Source: Glaciecola sp964195425
Lineage (GTDB): Bacteria > Pseudomonadota > Gammaproteobacteria > Enterobacterales > Alteromonadaceae
Direction of reading: 5' to 3'
DNA length: 64,000 bases
Assembly (NCBI GenBank): GCA_964195425.1
Contig: CAXMOM010000011.1
Span: 42,013 to 106,012, forward strand
Shown here: piece after piece, positions 34,440-43,115 of the stretch
How positions within the stretch are numbered: the first letter of the stretch is position 1
Layout: each line of letters opens with the position of its first letter
Program-made: the position numbers and the translations under genes
Notes under the pieces: model-generated
Told to the model about the DNA's origin: nothing
Seen by the model: only the letters and a program-made list of their open reading frames with translations
Database searches by the model: none

Positions 34440-36602
34440 ATGTGCCAAACTAACCACGAGCGCTTATATATTACACAAGATAAATGGAATCAGATGATTG
34501 ACCACGGAAAATGGCAAAAATATATAACAAACTCGTTTATTGTTAATGTGTTTTTTGGCTTTATTACTAGATTGCTCGGCAAATCTGTAATCAAACGAGA
34601 TGCTTCTTGGGGAAATTGGCAACGCCTTTTTTTTGTTATCGCTATAATACTGCTGCCCCATCGACATGTGTTAGCAAATGACAACCCTCAACTTATGCTT
34701 GATGATGAAAAACCTGCGATATCAATGTCATTGTCTACTAGGGATATTTCTGAGGTAGAGGCGTTTGTTGATAAGTTAGTTAATAAGGAGATTGCAAAGC
34801 ATAGTGTGCCCGGCGTAACGGTTTCTATAGTTAAAGACGGCGAGATTGTTTTGCTTAAAGGCTATGGCTTTGCCGACTTAGGTAAGCAGCTACAGGTTAA
34901 TCCTAAAACGAGCATGTTTAAGGTTGGCTCAATCACCAAAACGATGACCGCACTTGCAGTTATGCAGTTAGTCGAACAAGGGGAACTCGCGTTAGATACT
35001 GACGTTAATAAGTATCTTTCAGCTTTCAAAATACCACAGACTTTCAAAGAGCCTATTACTATTCGCGCCTTGCTTAGTCATCGTGCAGGCTTTGAAGTGG
35101 CTGACGCCGGTAACTTGTTTGCTGCAAATTCTTCAAAGGTAGTTAGTACGCAGGAGTTCCTCGCTACGCGCATGCCCAAAAGAATCTGGCCACCGGGCCT
35201 TAATGTATCGTATTCAAATTATGGTTTTGGTCTGCTTGGTTATCTTGTAGAGCAGAAATCAGGGTTGGATTTAGCGACATATATGCAGCGACATATTTTT
35301 GCACCGCTTGGTATGCAAAACACCACCTTGCAAGAGCCTTTGACTAACAATGATGGATTAAAGCCTATTAGTGCTGAATTGGCGCAGCAGCTTACAATTG
35401 GATATTTTCAAGATAACAAAGGTGAGAATCTCGCAAAACCTTTTGTATTTATGAGCCAAATTGCTGGTGCTGGCGGGGTTACTTCATCAACTTATGATAT
35501 GGCGTTGTATATGATAGCCCGCATGGATAACGACAAGTATTCGGGAGGGAATTTAGTTAATACATATACCAGCCGTGATATGAAACAAAGACTTTACAAC
35601 GATAGGCCACTGGCTACGGGGATTATGTATGGCATGTTTGATGGCCAATATAGAGGATATGAACGGCTTTCCCATGGCGGTGGCACACCTACTTTTTTGT
35701 CAAATATGGTAATGTATCCAGAGCTTAACTTAGGTGTTTTCATTTCAATTAATGTTGTTGGAAGTGACTCTAATGTAGTTGATTTTTTACCTGATTTAAT
35801 CCTCCGTAACTTTTATCGACCATACCCGACTAAATCGCCCCAAAAAGCTAAACCTCCTATTTCACAATATATGTTTAGCGAACAAGATCTGGAAAAGTAT
35901 ACAGGCAGATGGTTAAACACCCGTCGTTCATACTCACAGCTTGAAAAGCTGTCTGCTTTAAGTAAATCTGTGACTATTTCGCTTGGTGAGCGTGGTGACC
36001 TTGTGATGAAGAGTTTTGACGGTCAATTAACGTTGAGGGAAATTAGTTCAGGGGTGTTTAAGGGCTTATCTCGCGATGCCCCTATCTTTTATTTTTATCA
36101 AGGGCCGAATGGCGATGTAGAGCGATTTTCAGCAAGTATGTGGTCAGCCGACTACGAGCGCGTCAGCTTTATACAAAGCCCCGATTTTTTTTACGTCACG
36201 TTGGCATTATCCTCTTTAATTTCGCTAGCCACTTTACTACTCGGTTTCATTCGTAGCCGCAGGGGCAGGCACTTCAGTCTATTTGAGAAACTAGCTAGCT
36301 TTTCAGCAACCACAATACTTTTCGTCGTTTTAGGTTTTATCTTGATTGACTCAGGTTTGGTATTTGACCAATACGCTATTAATCTGGACTTTCCTTCTAT
36401 TCACGTGAAAGTTGTTTTGTGGCTAGTGCTAATAACCTTAGTAACAACTTCTGTAATGATCGTAAGCTTGCCCTTGGTTTGGCGCGCAAAAGATTTGGGA
36501 TGGTTTGATAAACTTCACTACTTAGTTTTTACCGCAAGCAGCCTCAATTTCCTCTATGTTTTTTGGCTTTGGAATGCAATAGGATTTAACTATTATTCAT
36601 GA
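34440..36602 (+). CDS. Serine hydrolase (class C beta-lactamase/PBP4* fold) with C-terminal membrane domain
   Basis: Protein of 720 residues. A signal-type hydrophobic segment (RLFFVIAIILLPHRHVLA) near residue 62-80 precedes the hydrolase domain (about 105-455). That domain has the nucleophile motif S-I-T-K (about 164), Y-S-N (about 258) and S-H-G-G-G. A linker domain follows, then four C-terminal membrane helices (about 580-715). An in-frame ATG at 34494 with GGAA upstream is an alternative start and fits the signal better. Members of this fold act as esterases, D-amino peptidases or beta-lactamases; the substrate is unknown. Convergent with the SecA-like gene. Confidence 0.87.
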   Translation: MCQTNHERLYITQDKWNQMIDHGKWQKYITNSFIVNVFFGFITRLLGKSVIKRDASWGNWQRLFFVIAIILLPHRHVLANDNPQLMLDDEKPAISMSLSTRDISEVEAFVDKLVNKEIAKHSVPGVTVSIVKDGEIVLLKGYGFADLGKQLQVNPKTSMFKVGSITKTMTALAVMQLVEQGELALDTDVNKYLSAFKIPQTFKEPITIRALLSHRAGFEVADAGNLFAANSSKVVSTQEFLATRMPKRIWPPGLNVSYSNYGFGLLGYLVEQKSGLDLATYMQRHIFAPLGMQNTTLQEPLTNNDGLKPISAELAQQLTIGYFQDNKGENLAKPFVFMSQIAGAGGVTSSTYDMALYMIARMDNDKYSGGNLVNTYTSRDMKQRLYNDRPLATGIMYGMFDGQYRGYERLSHGGGTPTFLSNMVMYPELNLGVFISINVVGSDSNVVDFLPDLILRNFYRPYPTKSPQKAKPPISQYMFSEQDLEKYTGRWLNTRRSYSQLEKLSALSKSVTISLGERGDLVMKSFDGQLTLREISSGVFKGLSRDAPIFYFYQGPNGDVERFSASMWSADYERVSFIQSPDFFYVTLALSSLISLATLLLGFIRSRRGRHFSLFEKLASFSATTILFVVLGFILIDSGLVFDQYAINLDFPSIHVKVVLWLVLITLVTTSVMIVSLPLVWRAKDLGWFDKLHYLVFTASSLNFLYVFWLWNAIGFNYYS

Positions 36603-36883
36603 GAATGTTACTCAAAATAACATTTATAATTTGTATTTTTTGAGGCAATTCATTTAGGAAAATTAGAATCAAACTATATGATTGGGATAAGTAATCTTAA
36701 GTCCGCTTATGCCGTATTATAGACTAATTTGAACGTGCAAAAATTGCCTGAAAGTGACGTAAGCTCTTGTTGGCCTTGAAGTGTTATAAAGAGTCTCTAG
36801 GCTATGGGGTTTTAAAAAAAATTTAATATTGGGCTGACCTTTAAACAAACACATACACCAACTCTCTAGTTCAATGTACTAAC
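36603..36883. other. Convergent spacer
   Basis: About 280 bp between the serine hydrolase and the SecA-like gene. No gene or clear terminator is visible. Confidence 0.35.
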
Positions 36884-39214
36884 TCAAAACCCAAGCGTCT
36901 TCATTTTTTGCCCAAACTTCTTTGCAACCTGACTGTCCATTGCATTAAACGGATTATCAACGACAACATAGGAAGATGTTGATTTAGTCATATCAAACAA
37001 TTCGCTGTCGGGGTCTATGCCGTTTTCGTCGATGACTACGCTGTTGAAGGTGTCGACAACTGCATCTTTTAACTTACCTATTAAATGTTCAAAAACCTCA
37101 TGAGCTTGCCGGATAAATACATGATACGGCTCGCTACCGCCAAACAGTGAACTGGTTCCCATGGCTCCGTTCAAATGTATGTTCTCTTTGATGTAGTCAA
37201 TTTCAGACAAGTATTCAATCCATACTTTGTCGAGGTTATACAGCACTACAATAATTAACGCCTCAGTACGTTTATCGTTGCTGATATTACTGAGGCCATG
37301 CCAACGTTCATCGACATCTTCGATGAAAGCCTCAACTCCATTTTGATGCAGAATATCTTCCCGTAATTTTTGAAAGCCCCGACGCTGCTGCTCTACCACT
37401 TCGCTGTATTTGTATAAGGTTTTTCGCCGCTCCAAATTAGCACCTTCAATTACCCTTTGTGCATGGGCTATCTTTTTAGTAAGAGCCGCTTTTGCATTCA
37501 GCTCTCCCTGTAGCGCCTGTATCGAACTAAACTCCTCTTCAGTGAAATGATTAAAGAGTTTGTCGGCAAGGCTGACAAAATACTGCGAAGATCCGGGGTT
37601 GCCCTGTCTTGCTGACCTGCCTCGCAGTTGGTCATCTATGCGTCTTGATTCGAAACGGCTGGTGCCGATGATGTGCAGCCCACCAAGGTCTTTCGTGCCA
37701 GCGCCTAGAGTTATATCGGTACCGCGTCCTGCAAGGTTGGTGCAGATAGTGACTGCACCCAAAGCGCCTGCTCTGGCAATAATGTGGGCCTCGTCTTGGT
37801 CGTTTTTGGCGTTAAGTAGCTGGCCAGTAATACCGTTTTCGAGCAATAATGCGTGGAGCCTTTCAGACTCGCTAATGTTAGGGGTACCTATCAAAATTGG
37901 CTGCCCCGTTTTGTGGATAGCGGCTATTTCTTGGCAAATGGCAGCGTCTTTGCTGTGATTATCTATGAATACTCGGTCTGGTTTGTCGATGCGCATACAG
38001 GGTTTGTAAGGTGGTATGACACAAGACGTTAAGTGGTATAACTCATATAATTCTTTTGCGGCAAGCTCAGCGGTGCCGCTCATACCACTGACTTTGTTGA
38101 ACTGGCTCATTAGATGTTGCAAGGTGATGGAACCTAGCGTTTGTCCCTCCTTTTTAACCGCTAAACTCTCTTTAGCCTCAAGTGCGGATTGCATACCATC
38201 CGGCCAGCGCCGGTTTTCTGCTATGCGCCCAGTGAATTCATCAATTAGCTGGATCCCGTTATTTTTGACAATATAATCAACGTCGGGGATCAATAACGCT
38301 TGCGCATGTAGCGCTAAATTCACGCTGGTTAACAGCGGTAAATGCTCTACGTCATAAAGATTTTCGCAGTTGAATAGCTTTTCAATTTTGTGCGTGCCGA
38401 CGTCCGTCAAATGCACGTTTGAGTGATGTTTGTCGGTGTTGTAATCAACAGTCTCAACCAAATCTCGAACTGCTTTGCTGACGGTATTTAGATGTTCGTT
38501 TGGCTGATGCACATCACCGGAAATAACCAATGGTATTCGAGCTTCATCAACCAAAATAGAATCGGCCTCATCGACAATCGCTACATCGAGTTTTGACAAT
38601 ACGGTTTGATGCGAATAAAGACAAAGTTGGTCGCGTAAAAAGTCAAAACCCACCTCTCTTGCGGTGGCATAAATTATGTCGCTTTGGTAAGCCAGCCTTC
38701 TTTCGTCACTAGACATATTCGCCTGAATAACCCCAACGGTTAAGCCAAAAAATTCATAAAGAGGCAGTAAAAGGTCGCTGTCGCGTTTTGCCAAATAGTC
38801 GTTAAAGGTGAGCAAGTAGACTTTACGCCCAGCTAATGCATTGGCGATATTCGGCGCTGCCGCGGCAAGGGTTTTGCCTTCGCCAGTTTTCATGTCGATA
38901 ACCTTACCTTCGAGTAAAGCCAAGCCCGCGAGTATTTGGCTGTCGAACGGCCTCATACCCAGCAGCCGATGTGATGCCTCTATCACAGCTGCAAAAACTT
39001 TAGCTTGGGTATCTAGTTCTGGTATTCGAGCTTTTAGATCTTGAATAGACAGTGATTTTAGGGATTCACCCAATGCGTGGATATCAATTAACGTTTTATG
39101 AAAGGGTTTGAGGGTGGTTTCAACCGGCGATTTTTGCAGTCTTGCCATTATCCGTTTTATCACGATGCCACCTTTAATGTTGGGCTTTAGTTTATATTGG
39201 TGGAGTTGGGGCAC
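36884..39214 (-). CDS. SecA-like translocase ATPase (SecA2-type), lacking the zinc finger
   Basis: Protein of 776 residues, shorter than housekeeping SecA (about 900). Nucleotide-binding fold 1 has DMKTGEGKTLAAAAP (about 108-122) and VDEADSILVDEARIPLVISG (about 214-233). A preprotein-crosslinking domain follows, then fold 2 with CTNLAGRGTDITLGAG (about 492) and RIDDQLRGRSARQGNPGSSQ. The helical scaffold/wing region is shortened. The C-terminal CxCxSG...CH zinc motif that binds SecB and lipids is absent; the protein ends KKFGQKMKTLGF. Methionines 1 and 23 are both possible starts. No SecY homologue or accessory Sec gene is nearby. A chromosomal housekeeping secA is expected elsewhere. Confidence 0.9.
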   Translation of the reverse strand: MPQLHQYKLKPNIKGGIVIKRIMARLQKSPVETTLKPFHKTLIDIHALGESLKSLSIQDLKARIPELDTQAKVFAAVIEASHRLLGMRPFDSQILAGLALLEGKVIDMKTGEGKTLAAAAPNIANALAGRKVYLLTFNDYLAKRDSDLLLPLYEFFGLTVGVIQANMSSDERRLAYQSDIIYATAREVGFDFLRDQLCLYSHQTVLSKLDVAIVDEADSILVDEARIPLVISGDVHQPNEHLNTVSKAVRDLVETVDYNTDKHHSNVHLTDVGTHKIEKLFNCENLYDVEHLPLLTSVNLALHAQALLIPDVDYIVKNNGIQLIDEFTGRIAENRRWPDGMQSALEAKESLAVKKEGQTLGSITLQHLMSQFNKVSGMSGTAELAAKELYELYHLTSCVIPPYKPCMRIDKPDRVFIDNHSKDAAICQEIAAIHKTGQPILIGTPNISESERLHALLLENGITGQLLNAKNDQDEAHIIARAGALGAVTICTNLAGRGTDITLGAGTKDLGGLHIIGTSRFESRRIDDQLRGRSARQGNPGSSQYFVSLADKLFNHFTEEEFSSIQALQGELNAKAALTKKIAHAQRVIEGANLERRKTLYKYSEVVEQQRRGFQKLREDILHQNGVEAFIEDVDERWHGLSNISNDKRTEALIIVVLYNLDKVWIEYLSEIDYIKENIHLNGAMGTSSLFGGSEPYHVFIRQAHEVFEHLIGKLKDAVVDTFNSVVIDENGIDPDSELFDMTKSTSSYVVVDNPFNAMDSQVAKKFGQKMKTLGF

Positions 39215-39600
39215 AATTCAAGGGGACAGCATCATCAGTGTCTGAATCAAGCTATCGTGGTTAGACCGATATCAATTGCAGAGTATAGGTAATAACCTAG
39301 GTTGGGTAAGACTAGGTAGCTAAAATATGAGCGGTTTCTCGGGCACAGCGGCCGTTTGGTTAAAGTCAGCTATGTCGCACCTGCTGTCATTATGAGTTCT
39401 CGAAGGTCCGCTATGGTTACGGTGTAGTATGACTTATTATCACTCGACTGTCGGCAATGGTGGAAAATAGGAGTATAAAGCCCGAATTTTCGATGCGCAG
39501 CTATGACCATCATTGGAACAAATTTGTCATACAATTCTGAACGGCGTACGACCGCTATTGCCGTAGAGCAGACCGTCAGAGATGTATCCTCGACGTTCCT
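39215..39600. other. Right inner part of the element, non-coding
   Basis: Upstream region of the SecA-like gene. A 92-codon open frame on the reverse strand (39370-39648) runs into the inverted repeat and looks like a by-product of the repeat. Nothing else recognised. Confidence 0.4.
39544..39568 (+). repeat. Internal repeat, copy 2
   Basis: Matches 34321-34345 at 24 of 25 bases, same orientation. It lies about 110 bp inside the right end. Confidence 0.75.
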
Positions 39601-39676
39601 CAATGAGCTACAATGCAGAAATGCCGCAAACCACATATAATAAACCATCTGTAACCAATATTAATATTCACTTACA
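39601..39676 (-). repeat. Right terminal inverted repeat of the 6.8-kb element
   Basis: Reverse complement begins TGTAAGTGAATATTAATAT and parallels the left end, including TTTATTATATGTGG and TTTGCGGCAT. Confidence 0.85.
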
Positions 39677-39681
39677 ATATC
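39677..39681. repeat. Target-site duplication ATATC, right copy
   Basis: Same five bases as 32897-32901, directly followed by GATAATTTTAAA, the continuation of the GGDEF frame. Confidence 0.88.
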
Positions 39682-40014
39682 GATAATTTTAAAAAATTAA
39701 CGATACTTATGGGCACGATGCCGGAGACAAAGTCTTGGTTGGCCTCTCTGATTTTATCTTAAGCGTAATCAGTAGCAAAGATATACTCTATAGAATAGGT
39801 GGAGAAGAGTTTCTTATTCTTATGAACAATACTCATTTACTTGAAGGCCGGAAAACCGCTGATGCTTTACGATCTAGCGTAGAGAATTTAGCTTTGCTAG
39901 ACGATCATGCAGTTACCATAAGTATTGGCGTTACCGAAGTCCAGAAAGATTATAATTGGAAAGCGTGGATGAAGTACTCGGATGAAAAATGGTAGAAATC
40001 AAGTCGTTATTTAA
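39682..40014 (+). pseudogene. Diguanylate cyclase GGDEF domain, 3' part of the split gene
   Basis: Resumes the interrupted domain: DNFKK, then (after a one-base loss in an A run near 39697) NDTYGHDAGDKVLVGLSDF, the active-site R-I-G-G-E-E-F motif and AVTISIGVTEV. A further deletion near 39985 removes the usual DxALYxAK helix: the frame stops at TAG (39993), while the neighbouring frame reads KNGRNQVVI and stops at 40014. The catalytic motif is intact but the fragment has no start. Confidence 0.88.
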
Positions 40015-40280
40015 CACTAGTCTTCAGCAAATCCTCGACCCTACTTTCGCGATTAGCATGCTATTTTCGAGATAGTATGTTCACTTCTAAAACAACCATT
40101 ACGATCACTTGCCTTGATTTCATGCAAACCGATATCGGCAAAGGGGATTAAAATGAACCCAAATCACTATCAATCACATATAGTTATAAATATCTCATCC
40201 GCTACGCCAGCTTCAATTTTTACTTGCGTATCTACTTGGTCAATTGCATAGTGCTGACTTAGCCATTCAGTCACCTATAA

Positions 40281-41285
40281 ATGAACCAAGCACTTATGCA
40301 GAAAACCGATGCTCCTTCAATCGAAAGAATAACGTTATCTAATAACAAGAATATGAAGGTAGTCATCGCCAGCTATGGCGCACGGATATTATCAATACAA
40401 TATAAAAACAGTGAAGGCACTTGGCTTGAAACTACCTTAAATTATGCCCTCGATTCAGACATATTGATTGATAATTGCTATATGGGCGCAACATGCGGGC
40501 GAGTAAGCAATAGAATTAGTGGCGCGCAGTACGTTCACAACGGTGAATTCATAAAGCTTGATGCAAACGAAGGCGAAAACACACTTCATGGCGGTGCAGA
40601 TGGCTTTAGCCAGTGTTTTTGGTCGGTGTCCCCTGTTGTAGTGAAGCGGGAAAATAGTCAATCGGTAACACTTACTTATACATCGAACGACGGCGATCAA
40701 GGTTTCCCAGGAAATTTAACAGCAAACGTAACGTACACATTAACAAGCGATAACCACTTATTAACTGAGTACAAGGCTAGCTGCGATAAAGTTAGCCCTA
40801 TCAATATGTGTAACCATGCTTATTTCACCTTAGGAGAGCCAAGCATTCATGATATGGAACTAACGGTTTTTGCTAATAAATATCTGCCTCTTGACGAAAA
40901 AAACATTCCCACGGGAGAAATATTTACAGCTAACAGTGACCATAGCTTCATGCAAGCGGCAACACTAGGTAAGCGCATAGCCTTTAAAGATATTGACGAT
41001 TGCTATGTGTTGGTCAAAAATCAAACAGACAATGCTTCCCAGCTTGCATGTGTACTCGTATCAAGTAGAAATAAAATTTCATTGTCAATCTCCACAGATC
41101 AAATAGCCATGCAGGTATACACCGGTAACTATTTACCCATTAAATATAGCGCTATAGCCCTCGAAGCCCAAGGCCTTGTAGATGCAGTAAACCAAGCAAA
41201 GTTCGAAACCGATTGGGTTGGTCCAAATCAAGACTATCGAAAAATTGTCGATTATCATTTTCAATCACTACCCCATAAAGATTAA
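40281..41285 (+). CDS. galM: Aldose 1-epimerase (galactose mutarotase)
   Basis: Protein of 334 residues with the beta-sandwich mutarotase pattern: YMGATCGRVSNRISGAQY, LHGGADGFSQCFW, the catalytic-His motif NMCNHAYFTLG, and the catalytic-Glu region YSAIALEAQGLVDAVN. It interconverts alpha and beta anomers of galactose/glucose. No good ribosome site precedes the ATG at 40281; the in-frame ATG at 40296 is an alternative. No sugar-catabolism genes lie alongside. Confidence 0.9.
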   Translation: MNQALMQKTDAPSIERITLSNNKNMKVVIASYGARILSIQYKNSEGTWLETTLNYALDSDILIDNCYMGATCGRVSNRISGAQYVHNGEFIKLDANEGENTLHGGADGFSQCFWSVSPVVVKRENSQSVTLTYTSNDGDQGFPGNLTANVTYTLTSDNHLLTEYKASCDKVSPINMCNHAYFTLGEPSIHDMELTVFANKYLPLDEKNIPTGEIFTANSDHSFMQAATLGKRIAFKDIDDCYVLVKNQTDNASQLACVLVSSRNKISLSISTDQIAMQVYTGNYLPIKYSAIALEAQGLVDAVNQAKFETDWVGPNQDYRKIVDYHFQSLPHKD

Positions 41286-41423
41286 AGGCTTTGATTGATT
41301 GTAATAATGTAAACAAATTGCTAGATTACAGACTCATCGAAAAACCTAGTTGCTTAACATCCGAAAAGACTTACAAAAAGTCGGCAACGCATTAAACAAA
41401 TAACAACTAAAAAGGAGCTTTGT

Positions 41424-41918
41424 GTGAATCATCAGGTCAGGCTCGCCATTATTTTGGTGCTTACTTGGATTTTATTGTCAGGCATGTTTGAGCCTTTAAT
41501 GCTTTCCTTTGGTGTTTTTTCTGTTTTATTCTCTATGTGGATAACCGGAAGAATGCATAAAATAGATCGACAACGCTATGCGTTTTTTGTCACTGGTAGC
41601 CTCATTACGTTTTTGTTCAAACTAGCGATTAAAGTAGTCCAATCAAACTATGATGTTAGCTTGCGCATACTTGGTATTCGACCAGTAGAATCTACCTTCA
41701 TTAGAATTGCGATGCCCTACAAAGATGATGTTGCGAAGGTACTATATGCCAACGCGATCACCCTTACGCCTGGTTCATCTAGTATTGCTCTGTCTGACAA
41801 TACCCTGTTAGTACACACAATTAGTGCCCAAAATGCAGAAGATTTAGCCAATAACGATATGCTCGATATTATGCCTAAGCAATATTTAATTAGCGAAGTG
41901 GACGTGAAAAACAAATGA
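41424..41918 (+). CDS. mrpE: Mrp-type Na+/H+ antiporter subunit E
   Basis: Membrane subunit of 164 residues starting at GTG, with AAGGAG six bases upstream. MrpE features: two to three N-terminal helices, then AIKVVQSNYDVSLRILG and NAITLTPGSSSIAL near the C-terminal cytoplasmic domain. First gene of a ten-gene operon for a multi-subunit cation/proton antiporter; the stop overlaps mrpF (ATGA). Confidence 0.93.
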   Translation: MNHQVRLAIILVLTWILLSGMFEPLMLSFGVFSVLFSMWITGRMHKIDRQRYAFFVTGSLITFLFKLAIKVVQSNYDVSLRILGIRPVESTFIRIAMPYKDDVAKVLYANAITLTPGSSSIALSDNTLLVHTISAQNAEDLANNDMLDIMPKQYLISEVDVKNK

Positions 41919-42214
41919 GTATGTATTTTTTAGCCTGCGGGCTCGCGATAATGGTAACTATGGCACTTGCAGTTTCACGAGTATTACTCGGGCCCAGTGT
42001 GTTTGACCGAATTTTAGCCGTAAATATGTTTGGTACTAAGGCAGTATTATTGGTATCTCTGTTTGCATTTTACAGCGGTCGCCACGATTTGCTAGACATC
42101 TCCCTTTTGTATTCCTTGTTAAATTTTGTGGGTGTAATTGCAGCCTTACGCTTAGTAGAAAGAGGCAAGTTTTTTGCCAATAACAGCAACGCAGTGCCTG
42201 AGGAAAAAGAATGA
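41915..42214 (+). CDS. mrpF: Mrp antiporter subunit F
   Basis: Small membrane subunit of 99 residues with three helices and the MrpF block RVLLGPSVFDRILAVNMFGTK. In Bacillus this subunit can also pass bile salts. ATGA overlaps on both sides. Confidence 0.93.
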   Translation: MSMYFLACGLAIMVTMALAVSRVLLGPSVFDRILAVNMFGTKAVLLVSLFAFYSGRHDLLDISLLYSLLNFVGVIAALRLVERGKFFANNSNAVPEEKE

Positions 42215-42549
42215 TCGATATGATACTCGATATGGCCAGCTTTACCCTCATTGGCTTTGGTTGTTTGTTAGGCATAATAGGCGGTATTGGCATTGTGCGA
42301 CTACCCGACACATACGCGCGATTGCATGCAGTAGGCGTAACTGACACGCTATGCACATTTTTAATATTGTTTGGCCTGAGCTTCCAAGCTCACGGCTTTG
42401 TTATAGTCGCCAAACTTATTTTAATATTCTTATTTTTAGCCTTTACTAGCCCGGCCTCATCTTATGCATTAGCCAATAATGCATGGCGCTGGGGCCTGCG
42501 TCATAATCAAAAAGTCCACATTAATACCACTGAAAGAGACAAATCATGA
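42211..42549 (+). CDS. mrpG: Mrp antiporter subunit G
   Basis: Membrane subunit of 112 residues with three helices and the MrpG block GIGIVRLPDTYARLHAVGVTDT, followed by LTSPASSYALANNAWR-like C-terminus. Overlaps the next gene by 4 bp. Confidence 0.93.
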   Translation: MIDMILDMASFTLIGFGCLLGIIGGIGIVRLPDTYARLHAVGVTDTLCTFLILFGLSFQAHGFVIVAKLILIFLFLAFTSPASSYALANNAWRWGLRHNQKVHINTTERDKS

Positions 42550-43115
42550 GTTTTGTCATTAATATTGTTTTATTAGTATTTTTATTGATAATGGCACTTG
42601 CGGTGCTAAAAACCACACATTTGTTTGCTATGGCAATGATGTTTAGTCTATACAGTTTGTTAGTCGCTGGATTGTTTGTGGTGCTAGACGCGCCCGATGT
42701 TGCCTTCACAGAGGCAGCTGTAGGAACCGGCATTTCAACGGTGCTTATGCTGGTAACCTTAGCCTCTATAAAAGACGGGCACGAAGCTCCGGGTACAAGT
42801 AAGAAGCGCCTTGGTCCACTTATTATTTGTGTAGTAATGGGCGGCTTACTTATATTTGGCACTCACGACATAGCAAAATTAGGTGATATCCAAAGTGCAC
42901 CAAATCAACAAGTGGCCCTGCGGTATATAGAACAAGGCCAAGCAGAAACCGGTGTGCCTAACTTAGTAACAGCGGTGCTAGCGAGTTACAGAGGGTTTGA
43001 TACATTGGGTGAAGTCACCGTTGTATTAACCGCAGGTATAGGGGTGTTAATGCTATTAGGGCCAAGACGAAAAATTCGTATAAAAACCCGCGGAGCTAAT
43101 AAAAATGACAAATGA
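42546..43115 (+). CDS. Stand-alone MrpA C-terminal module (DUF4040/MbhD-MbhE-like)
   Basis: Protein of 189 residues with five to six helices. DAPDVAFTEAAVGTGISTVLMLV is the DUF4040/MbhD signature; after a short loop, ASYRGFDTLGEVTVVLTAGIGVLMLL matches the MbhE-like end of MrpA. In Bacillus-type Mrp this module is fused to the large MrpA; here it is a separate gene, as in group 2 and archaeal Mbh/Mrp systems. Overlaps mrpB by 11 bp. Confidence 0.87.
   Translation: MSFVINIVLLVFLLIMALAVLKTTHLFAMAMMFSLYSLLVAGLFVVLDAPDVAFTEAAVGTGISTVLMLVTLASIKDGHEAPGTSKKRLGPLIICVVMGGLLIFGTHDIAKLGDIQSAPNQQVALRYIEQGQAETGVPNLVTAVLASYRGFDTLGEVTVVLTAGIGVLMLLGPRRKIRIKTRGANKNDK

Larger units (their letters stand above)
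32902..39676. mobile_element. 6775-bp insertion with long terminal inverted repeats, 5-bp TSD, no transposase
   Basis: The ends begin TGTTAGTGAGTATTAATAT (left) and, on the other strand, TGTAAGTGAATATTAATAT (right), and are flanked by ATATC. It interrupts a GGDEF gene. Cargo: a secreted NIPSNAP protein, a serine hydrolase with membrane tail and a SecA-like ATPase. TGT...ACA ends with 5-bp duplications are known from Tn7-, Tn5053- and Tn552-type transposition, but no transposase, integrase or resolvase is seen inside. It may be moved in trans or have lost its enzyme. The split host gene has further decayed, suggesting an old insertion. Confidence 0.85.

Noticed and set aside
39370..39648. 92-codon reverse frame at the right end of the 6.8-kb element
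   Set aside because: It overlaps the terminal inverted repeat and the internal repeat, and no protein family is recognised; treated as repeat sequence.
32902..39676. Element considered as a prophage or integrative element in a tRNA gene
   Set aside because: No integrase, phage genes or tRNA; the ends and 5-bp duplication indicate transposition.
40153..40251. 32-codon frame after AGGGGATTAAA upstream of galM, faintly like the start of an SRPBCC domain
   Set aside because: Too short and similarity too vague to support even a pseudogene.
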